Below are positions 54,334-64,000 of a stretch of 64,000 nt of DNA, one piece after another. The stretch is from Dirofilaria immitis (lineage: Eukaryota; Nematoda; Chromadorea; Rhabditida; Onchocercidae): positions 254,001 through 318,000 of the forward strand of contig JAKNDB010000015.1 of the NCBI GenBank assembly GCA_024305405.1. Reading direction: 5' to 3'. Each line of letters opens with the position of its first letter. Position 1 is the stretch's first letter. The notes beneath the pieces are model-generated. The model was not told where the DNA came from. It ran no database searches and saw only the letters and a list, made by a program, of their open reading frames with translations. A program made the position numbers and the translations under genes.

Positions 54334-57300
54334 ATGTTGGATCGTGTATTGAGTACGTGTGTGGATGGCCGAACTGTACGTATTAATGTTATGCAACCGC
54401 TAGCTGTAAATTTTGTAACTGATGATCAATTATCAGTGGAGAAACGAACCAATGCTGTATTGGCAAAATATAAAGAGGTTGATCATTGATCATATTACAA
54501 TATATTTTCATATTATCAAATGTGCAAATACCATCCCAGTATCAGATATATTTCTTCATATTTTAATTTCAATGTACATATATCATGTTTACTTCAACTG
54601 ATAGAATTAGAGAATTTAATATAATTTCTTTACCAATTATATCTCAGAAGTATACGATAGCATTTTTTCATTTACTTTAAATTTTTAGAATTATATTTTG
54701 TTATATTTCTGTATAAGATAATTCAATTGAAAATTTATTTGTATTAAATCTAAAATAAATTTTAACCATATATTTGATTAATTAAAAATGCGAATTGGAA
54801 TCATTGTAGTATTAGATTTTAGTTACATCTTTTGAAATTTTAAAAAACACAAAATTATACATCTGGATTATTTCAGGCTAGTGGAGTTGCTACAGCATTA
54901 CCTAAGGTAAATGTTCGTAGACTATCACCGAAGCCATTGTCACAAAAAAATTTTGAAATACCAAAGCATATATCAAGTACCGTGTGAGGCTAAATGAAGA
55001 AATGGATAGTATCCTGGAATATGACGTTGACGAGGAGGTTTATTTTGAAAGTTTCAGATTGTTAAATGTTTGAATTTTTGGAAGATAAGATTTTCAATAA
55101 TTTTAGATAAAATTTATCATATTTCTTTTCGTAGGATATGGAATGGTTACGTCTTATTTCAAAAAAATTAGAAAAAGCCGGTGAAGAACGTCTTAGTGTA
55201 CATAGTTTTGAAGTTGCAATGGATCGTCTGGAAAAAGAAAGTTTTTTCCAAGTAAGATATATTACTGAGACAATCAAAAAATGCCATTAATGATATATCG
55301 ATTATTATTTTACAAAAAATAATCTAGTTATTTAAAATGTCATACTTCACTCACATTTCACTACGCCGAGTTATATGTCGCAGAATATTGTCTACTATAT
55401 GGCGGGTCGAATATTTAGTAGAGTTTTATTAAAGAAAAGTTTAGTTTGCTAAGGTGATACTAAGATATCGATAATAAATAGATTTCAGGAAATCACTATT
55501 CCCGATCAAAATAGAAATAATTTTGCAAAACATTTGACACTTGTGTTACTTCTTTATTTACAATGATATAGTGTGAGATATTTTCTGGAGACTTTGAGGA
55601 AGAGAATTTTATGAACATTTGGTGATGATGAATATTTGATTTCTTTTTTTTGCTCTAATCTTCAAAAGACTCTATATAATCTGCTGTTCGTAATACTCAA
55701 TAATGCATTGGTAATCAATGTGGAAAATCGGATTTTGTCTCTTCGTTTTTGATTGAATTTATGAATCTTTATTTTATTAGCAGTGAAAAATTACAGTGCT
55801 CGAAAGGTGATGGCAATTATAAATGCATGGTTGATCAAGATGCTGTGTGCTGTGTTTGTAACGATGGGGAAGGGAGCAATATCAATCAAATTATTTTCTG
55901 TGATATGTGCAATATTGCCGTCCATCAAGTCAATATTTCGTTTCTCTACTTTGTTGTAAAGAGCATTTTGGTCTGACCTTCAGCTTTCATCGATGACCTT
56001 TTCGATATCTGCTTCAATCTCAGTGTTTTCATTTAGCAGACAACTAACTGAACGTTTTATTTATACCCTTGTTACTGAATTACTAAAGTTTTTTTGGCTT
56101 TTTATTAGATTTTTCTTATTTTACATACATGTCTCTCTCTTCCAAAAATATTAATACCGCCATTTTTATCTAAATTTCAGGATTGTTATGGCGTACCATA
56201 CGTTCCAGAAGGTCAGTGGCTTTGTCGTCGTTGTCAAATGTCACCATCAAAGCCTGTATCATGTGTACTTTGTCCGAGTTCGCATGGTGCATTCAAGCAA
56301 ACAGTTGATAGTCGTTGGGCTCATGTTGTTTGTGCTTTATGGTTAAACGAGGTTATTATTAATAACTTGTAATTTGCTTCACTTTTAAAAATTATAGATC
56401 TGAAGATTAAGTGGAAGTTAAAGTGAAAGATATCTTTAGTTCTATAGATAATCGAGATTAAGAAGTACAAGAATATGTGGAAACTAATATTTTTTGAAGG
56501 AAAAATTCAAACTCCTTCTAATACGACTATGGTTGAAATTAAGATTCAGTTTTTTATTTTCTATTTACATTTCCTTTCGTATATTTTTATTAATTGAAAA
56601 TTTCTTAGGTTCATTTTGCCAATAGCGTCTTTATGGAACCAATTGATGGCATTGAAAATTCGTTAAGACGAAGACAACGGCTGAGATGTATTGTATGCAA
56701 ACAAAAAGTGGGAGCGTGTTTGCAGTGTTCTAGGGTATGATAAATAATCTATTATTGGGACAAGTTATGTGAATCAAAATAGATAAGACTTTATTAGCAA
56801 TAAAAGTATGTAATAATAAAGCAATAATCAGTACTAAAATAATATTTAATCTCTTTCTAATTAATTTAAATACGGTGAATGACGAGAGCTAGACAAGAAG
56901 TGCGATGGAATTCCTAGTATTAATGCTATTGTTAGACATTGAAAGTAGATGGAAAAAATGTTCATTAGTCTATGAGCTAAATAGCAATACTGAAATTCCG
57001 ATATAAACTTAAACATATTGACATAAAGTATTAGTAGTATCCAGAACAATGCACTGACGTCGAAGTTCTCATAAAAACATAAGATCCATTTAAAATCATT
57101 TCATATTTTCGTATTTTTTCCTTTGAAATTAAATTATTCCTTCAGAAAAGCTGTACACGTTCTTTCCACGTGACATGCGCAAATGCCGCTGGTATGGAGA
57201 TGCGCGCTGAAATAGTTGATAATCCCAAACGTGAAGGTGGCAGTGAAGTACGATATACGGCATTTTGTCATTTTCATTCAACTGATTTTGCGAAGTATGT

Positions 57301-60300
57301 TTTTATTAATTTTTCATACCTTGATTAGAACGAAACAAGTACGATCTAATTATAATTAAATGAATATGGTAGTTTGCTAAACTGCATATGCTGACTGAAT
57401 CATCACCTTTTGAAAATTCGAGAGAAAATTACATTCATTTTACAGTTACGCTTGCTCTGGAAAATGTTCTGAGATTAGGGCATGCAATCCCGTTAAAGAT
57501 GATCCGTATTTACCATATTCATTTAATTAAAGCGTCAGTAAATATGATGATTGAATATATTTAAATTACTGCTTGATCGTATTTTGCAGAAATGATGGAA
57601 GTGATTTCTCCAAGCAAAAGAAAAAAGTTGTACGTTTTAATTCGTTTATTTATCTTCAGTAAAAACCTGTTTTAAAGTTTGAGAACTGCTCAGTTTTCTT
57701 CTTGCACCCAAAATATTACCAAGTTTTTTATTGGCATTAAATATTGTGTTTAGGATGAAATGATGAAAAAAGCACGTGAAAAATTAGCAGCAAGTCAAGC
57801 AGTTATTCCACCAGTTTCCATCCCTACTGTTCCACACGAAAGGTATATTTTTGCTGTATTGCTTTGTTGCACTCTGTTGTTTGTGTATTTTGGTGTGTAT
57901 TTTATAAAGGGTGAAATATGTTGGAGCGGAAGCGAAAAAAATGATAGTATCATCAAAAAATGATAGTATTACATAGTATCATCCTTGCAAAAGAGACTGA
58001 GATTAGGCCATTTTTGCGACGAATAATTTTTTTCTTAAATATTATTATTCAGAATATAATTATCGAGAAATCATCATTGCTAGTATCCAAGCATATCTCT
58101 GATTTGTATATTTTTTACAGTCTAAAGAGAATATGCGAAAAGCGGATATCACTGAGGGTATAATTCGTTACATCGTTGCTTATTGGTCATTGAAAAGAAA
58201 ATCACGATTCGGAGTACCGCTATTACGAAGATTAATCGTGAGTAATTCATTTCAGATCATAATTTTTAATAACTTCCAACAGGCATCCTTAATATACTAA
58301 TATATCTTCGGTAAATTCTACTTTAAGAGGCAAATTTTGCTATAGAATTTGCCAATGGTATGTTAGATAGACTAATTTTTTTATCTTTGAGTTAAGAGTA
58401 TTAAGTTTTCAGAAAAGAAGATTTAGGATTTTAAACATTCAACAAACTGATTAATGATAGGTTTGTTTTTTAGCACAGTAAAACACTTCCCAAGTCTACT
58501 GATACTTCTCCGACGTCTGGACGGAAACACATCCTAGTGAAACCAGAACGTACTTTTTGCTACGAACGAATCTTGAACGTGTTCGTTTGTTATGCGAATT
58601 GGTGAAAAAACGAGAAAAGATGAAGAAAGAATTTGTAAGTTGTCTTTTATTATGATAAATTAAGCTTTTCAATTAAAAGATAAATTTGGTCTACATATAA
58701 TTTGAAATTTTGTGAATATTTTATTGTCCGGTATGAGATATTTAATATTATTCAGAGAAATTTTTAATATTTTCCTTGAATTTGCTTGTTTAATTGCAGT
58801 ATGATTCGACAGCTTCCCTACTGAATCGATTAACAAAGCCGTTAAATACAATAATGGGTGAAGTAATCGAAAAGATTTCTAGCAAAGATTATAGTGATGT
58901 AAGTTCTAGCATATGAAACAAAGAATTTCATATATACGCAAAAAAACAAAGAATTCCATACATACGTAAAAATCCATATTCAGTGAGGCAAAGAGTAGAT
59001 TGTTTTTCCAAAAAAATTATAGAATTTATAAGCCTTTCCTATGATTTCTTTTTCTTTTATTAATTTTATGTGTGTTCATTGAATATCAGTAGATTTTTAT
59101 TTTAACAGTCGATTATTCCTTTGCATTAAGAAAGTGTTCATTGCAGGTATTTGCGAAACCGGTAACCGAAAAGGAGGTGCCTGGTTACTCAACAGTTATC
59201 AAAAATCCAATGGATTTATCTACCATGCGAAAGTGAGTCCATAATTTTCCTACATCATTTTAGATGCAAAAATAGCGAAATTATATCTGTTGGATTCGTA
59301 GTAAAAATCGCATAATATATTTTGAAGGAAACTTGCAAAAGGTGATTATAAGAACCTCTCACAGCTCAAGTCTGATTTTACGCTAATGATGAATAACTGT
59401 TCGACATTTAATCGACATAATGAATTCTTCTGGAAATATGGTCATCGGTTACATCGCATTGGTTTGAAATATTTCAAAGCTGCTGAAAAAGACGTGCAGG
59501 CTCTCACTTTGGTATGAATATTTCAATCCTATTTTCTTTAATAAACCATCTGCATAAGCTGATCTTTGATTTCTTATATCTTACTGTTCAGTAGAATATG
59601 ATAAGCAGGTAGATTATCTTTAAAAGAGTAAACTAATGACCTATGACCATATTTCCAGAAGAAGTTAGTTTTTGATTAATGCTGGAAAAAGTGCAACCGT
59701 TATTGATGATTCGTGTATTGCTCTTGTATTTGGCAAAAAAAGCTATCTTGCATTTTTTTATTAGAAAATTTATTTTCTGTTTAGCGATGTCTTTATTTAG
59801 AACGAATATACAAAAAAATGACGATGAATTCATAAAAATACCGAATGATAAATGTTTTATTTTACTTCAAATATGTTGCAGGCAAATGGGGTGTTAAAAA
59901 CGATAGCAAACATATCATATACACCTGTCGAAGGTTTGAAACTTGATAACGAAGAGGAAAACGAAGAAGGAGTGGATTTTGAGAGAAAAACAATATGTCG
60001 TAATTCAAAGAATGAAAAGATGGTTCCAACAAGAGTATCAACTCGGAAACGTACTTTGCGGACTTTTGATGACAGCATTACACCAAAGCGTCCCAAATAT
60101 AATCTCGGTAGGTAGGGAAGCCTCTTATCGCGGTTATCATGAAGCAAAATAACTCTAGCTTTATTAGAGTACAACTAGCATGATTTGCTGATTTCTCTTT
60201 TAGATTTTCGCCACTTTTCATATCATTGCGACTAGTATTGGAAATAGATTGAAATTTCTTTCTACATTTACAAATTTTCGCTACATTTTTCTATTTTCAG

Positions 60301-62004
60301 CTGTAGAATCATTTATGACCTACAGAAACAATGCTTTGAAAAGTCCCAAATTTTTGACAACTGACACTTCTACAATGGAAGAATCAAGCTCCGCTGAGGA
60401 TGAAATGCCTCTTCGACGAGGGCGACGAAGGAATACAAGAAAATCTCGAAGAATAATGCCATCATTGCCAGCGGAGCGTCCTGTTAGTAATGTTTTGATT
60501 ACAGAGAAAAAAAACTGAATGAATCTCGATGCGGATTTGTGTTTGAATCTCAGAACAGATTCTGAAGTTGCTTGAAATAAATCTAAAGTTGTTCCATAGT
60601 AAGCATGTCTCTATAAATGTTCTTTTTCTGTTTTTTTTTTTGTAATCCTAAAAGTAAGACTAGTATTATTGTTTTCTGAGTTTCAATATAGAGCCTCTCC
60701 TTCTCTCTCTACTTAACAATTAGGTAATCGATGAAGTTGGTTTTCTTTGGTCGATCTATGTCATTGTATCTTATTTTGCTTGAAATCTGATGTGCATATT
60801 TCATCGCACAATAATAACTCATAACAATTATTATAAGCACACAATAGAAAGTTTCAACTTAAAGGTCATTCGTCTAAAAAATGGTATTGCAGAAACAGTT
60901 GAAGTTGCATGCGAATTTCAACATGATGATATTGTTTGGGTAACAGAAAATGACGAACGTAAAATTGGAAGAGTTATTGATTTGCGACTGAGAGTAAATT
61001 TTCAAAATTATCATGATTTTAACTTCTAAAGATTTTTTCTGAATAAAGAGTTTATTATTAGTAATTATCAATCTAATTGTTTCGTTTTTGAAGCAATTTT
61101 CCTTTTTTTTCGAAATATTTTAGCATAATTTCAGGTTCTGTTAGGTGATTTACCAATAGACGAAATGTTTAGTGCAAAACCACATGATTACATGCAATAT
61201 GTTTTGGTCTTACATTTTGATGATCAGAGAAGCTGGTGAGGATTTAAATGAAAAATTTCTTTTCCCAATCAATAGTAGAAAAAATTGAAACTAGCCAACA
61301 GAAACTTTGGAGATAAACAGATTCCATTAAATATTGAAGTGGAAAGCTTTATGTGACTTCAAAGATCATGATGATCTTTGAAGTTATTGACTTCTTTTCG
61401 CATACAAGGTTTGAGTTCATCACTTCACGATAGTTCCGTATGATCATAATAAATTTTCCTACCATTCTTCTTGTGGGTAGTGGATGATCAAGTATTGTAG
61501 TTTTGATGATAACGAAATGATAATCTTATTTAATTCTTTGATGCAGTCATATAAAGCTTTCTAATGCAGTCACATGAAGCTTCCCACTTAAATGTTTAAT
61601 GGAATCGAATAGTGTTATTCGTTTTTCCAAAACATTTCAGGCGATGGGTTCCAGTTAAATGTGTTTCATATTGTCTTGTGAAATCTATAAAAGCTGAGGA
61701 TTATCCTCCCGCTATACAAGAAGCTTTGAGAGAAGCAAAAGCATTCTTGTAAGTATTTTCAATTCTTAATTTTGCCTGATTTCAGGCAACAACTATACCT
61801 ATTAAAAATGCTTCTATATATGATAAGGATATAAATTTTAAACAGAAGTATATATATGAATATATCTGATGGACTATAAATTTTAATAGTTGGTAGCAAT
61901 TTAAACTACTTTCAGAGGTATATGAAATACTGAAGAATTATTTACCAGAAGGAGAGGCATTATTTTTGAATCCGCCAAATCATCTGTTTGTATGTGTCAC
62001 ATAA
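54334..62004 (+). CDS. lin-49: BRPF-family chromatin reader (peregrin/LIN-49)
   Basis: Scaffold of MOZ/MORF-type histone acetyltransferase complexes. Start [20 protein letters not shown]. The EPC-like part reads [18 protein letters not shown] and [15 protein letters not shown] (55140-55252). PHD1 is [20 protein letters not shown] then MCNIAVHQ; the Zn knuckle and PHD2 follow with [51 protein letters not shown] and [13 protein letters not shown] (to 57290). Next come a basic linker ([16 protein letters not shown]), a bromodomain with its acetyl-lysine Asn in [14 protein letters not shown] (59145-59515), a basic nuclear-type stretch (59880-60482) and a PWWP domain ([36 protein letters not shown]). 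Frame jumps of one base occur near 54975, 57522-57530, 58124-58126 and 58554-58558, and the exon joining into 60893 is out of phase. The C terminus is uncertain: direct splicing stops at 61925, while a longer reading ([19 protein letters not shown]) ends at 62004. Confidence 0.9.
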
Positions 62005-62050
62005 TACCCCTACTGTATTCATCTGAACTAAAATGTATATTTACCGTAGT

Positions 62051-62194
62051 AAACATCAACTGTAAGGTGAAAGTTGCGCAAGATTCTTATTCATATATTA
62101 AATCACGTATTTGCATATTAAGTCACGTATCTGTTGATTTTTATAAACATAATTCTCTGAAAGATACTTCTAGATGAGTCGACAGTTGATGTTT
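62051..62194. repeat. 13-bp inverted repeat, 118-bp spacer
   Basis: AAACATCAACTGT (62051-62063) and ACAGTTGATGTTT (62182-62194) are perfect reverse complements. The spacer holds a doubled block around AAATCACGTATTTGCATA and AAGTCACGTATCTG. Confidence 0.7.
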
Positions 62195-63394
62195 ATATAA
62201 GCATGTGCCTAGTATATTATTAAATTCTATTTGCAATTGTTCGAATGAAATTTATTTCTTTTTAACACTTTCATGAATTCTAACACATTATTTTATTCAC
62301 ACAAATTAAAGATTTAATCAATTGTGTCGTTTCAAAACTACACATCTAATTACTAATTCCTTCATCAAAATATTAACAATTCGAAAAAAAAATGAAATGG
62401 AATGGAGGAATCTTTTTGTATGAAAATTCAAATTCTGTCTGAAGCACAAGAAATTTAAGGTTAATGAATTCGAAAATAAGATGTATATCTTTGGTTAGGA
62501 CAACTATGATAATAATCCTTTTCAGCGGAAATTTTTGATTTGTTTAGAAGTTGTGAGGATTGACAATTTTTATTCTGTGTGCTTATTTTCTGAAACCATA
62601 TCAATGGATTGTTGATTAATGCTATTCAGAACAAAACAGTGAGCTTCCTTCATCATAAACATATCCATGCTTAATTCTTAATGATCAGAAATTACGTGAT
62701 AGAATTTAAGGGTAAGGTTATATCTTATTTTATCATGGAATCAAGGTAAGGTAATGTCAAATGTTAGCATATAAAAATATTTCGATATCTTTCTGTAGAT
62801 CATGGAATAATTAAGAATCTAACCATGCTTATTACTCCATTACTATTCCTTTTGATCTTTCCAAAGCAAAGGATAGAGATATAGACGTGATCGAGAATAA
62901 GTAACGAGGTAATCACAAATTACGAGGAATTTTCACGTAATGTATTCTAAGTTTGACGTAGTTTAATCAATAATTAATCATCATATTATTAAGAATAGAT
63001 GATATTTCATTGTTTCAAGTTTTAGCTATATTTCGTTATTTTTCACGTATACATAAATTATTGTGATAATAAACATAAAATTATTCATAAAAAAATATAA
63101 AAAATCTTATGCAAAGATGTTTTATCACATTTATCATAGCCAAAATAAGTTATATTATCGTACGATATATCACATTTGTTATTAGATTATCATGATTTAT
63201 TGTTATCCTAATGATACTTAATTATATTCTTTCAGAAGTCTTATCGTTTTCTGTTTAAATTACTGATAACGATATAATCACTTATTAGGAAATCTTCCTT
63301 TTCCCAAAAATTCTATTCATATTTGCAATTATATTGTGTTACATTTTGTTTGATCGTAGAACTTATTCATTTGTGTCCTATTTCAAAAATTAGA

Positions 63395-63705
63395 GAAATA
63401 TTCTAAAACTCGGCAAATATGTGTTAGCATATTTAAAAAGCCAAGAAATAGGACGAATAAAAGGAATTTGAACTTACAGGAATATTCTGCAATTGGACAT
63501 GCATATATCCATTTCACTCTAATAAGCCAAAAAATATGAAAAAGATGGAAAAAAATCCAGGGATATATTCTGGAACTGGGCATATTCCCAAAATTTAAAA
63601 AGCCAAGAAATATGACGAATAAAAAAATTCAAACTTATAGAAATATTCTGCAATTGGGCAAATATACATGTGTTTCAGTTTAAAAAGCCAAGAAATATTA
63701 AAAAC
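63395..63705. repeat. ~81-bp tandem repeat, about four units
   Basis: The landmark ATATTCTGCAATTGGGCA recurs at about 63400, 63482, 63563 and 63644. A second landmark, AAAAAGCCAAGAAATA, follows in each unit. Units differ by scattered substitutions and small gaps. Confidence 0.85.
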
Positions 63706-64000
63706 AAATAAACAGCTAGTGTAATATTAAATCTGGACGTTGTTAAAAAAATTAGTTATCAGGTCAACCTAAATGATAAATTGTATTTAGCTTAAATCAT
63801 TTTTTTATCAATGATAAATTAACTTACATTAAGAATTTCTCTGGAATAATTTTCTCTTTTATTTATCATCATTCGCATAACAATGATTATATGATAAAAT
63901 TGGAAGATTAAGTGGAATAAATTTCTTATTATCTTTAAAAAATGAAATATCGTATTTATAATTATCAGTAAATTCTTTCCAGATATCATCGAATAATCTT

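Larger units (their letters stand above)
62005..64000. other. Intergenic region after BRPF
   Basis: AT-rich sequence to the window end. It includes an inverted repeat and a tandem repeat listed separately. No exon with convincing composition and splice sites; the minus frame 63383-63583 falls inside the tandem repeat. Confidence 0.5.

Noticed and set aside
59857..60174. 105-codon minus frame
   Set aside because: Antisense shadow of the basic linker exon of the BRPF gene.

Overview
The window is AT-rich nematode nuclear DNA. Genes are split by many short to medium introns with GTAAG-type donors and TTTCAG/TTTTAG acceptors, several start codons sit 2-20 bases after a strong acceptor as expected for spliced-leader trans-splicing, and a secreted SXP/RAL-2 (DUF148) cluster is present. 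These features suggest a parasitic clade III (spirurid/filarial) nematode; the species cannot be named from the sequence.

Layout. 1-11 kb: the 3' end of a C2H2 zinc-finger gene (+) with a long poly-Gln stretch, then a segment repeated three times, each copy carrying a DUF148 gene (-); only the middle gene reads intact. 11-13.5 kb: gene-poor. 13.6-22.9 kb: three minus-strand genes in a row, a divergent Bax-inhibitor-1-like membrane protein, the proteasomal deubiquitinase UCHL5/UBH-4 and the splicing factor PRPF38B. 23-27 kb: intergenic, with an inverted-repeat element and a CA microsatellite. 27-29.5 kb: a tandem-repeat galectin (+). 31.3-33.5 kb: the ER cargo receptor SURF4 (+). 35.4-38.4 kb: RAB-14 (-), followed on the same strand by a Pcc1/LAGE3-like reading and an unrecognised exon. 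39.8-46.5 kb: one long polytopic membrane protein (-) that looks like two related halves fused, ending in a poly-Asp tail. 49.4-52.8 kb: the cohesin kleisin RAD21/SCC1 (-). 54.3-62 kb: a BRPF/LIN-49 chromatin reader (+), divergent from RAD21. 62-64 kb: intergenic with an 81-bp tandem repeat.

The conserved genes are housekeeping functions in unrelated pathways: ubiquitin editing, splicing, ER export, endosomal trafficking, cohesion and chromatin reading. No recognised multi-gene pathway is assembled here. The most unusual items are the two-half membrane protein, the DUF148/zinc-finger segmental triplication with an extra ~830-bp insertion in one copy, and a Bax-inhibitor-like gene whose exon/splice-donor boundary has been tandemly duplicated into the intron.

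Caution on reading frames. In conserved genes (galectin, SURF4, RAB-14, BRPF) the homology jumps frame by one base, nearly always inside an A or T run and nearly always as a missing base. This points to residual consensus errors, so frameshifts here should not by themselves be read as pseudogenes.
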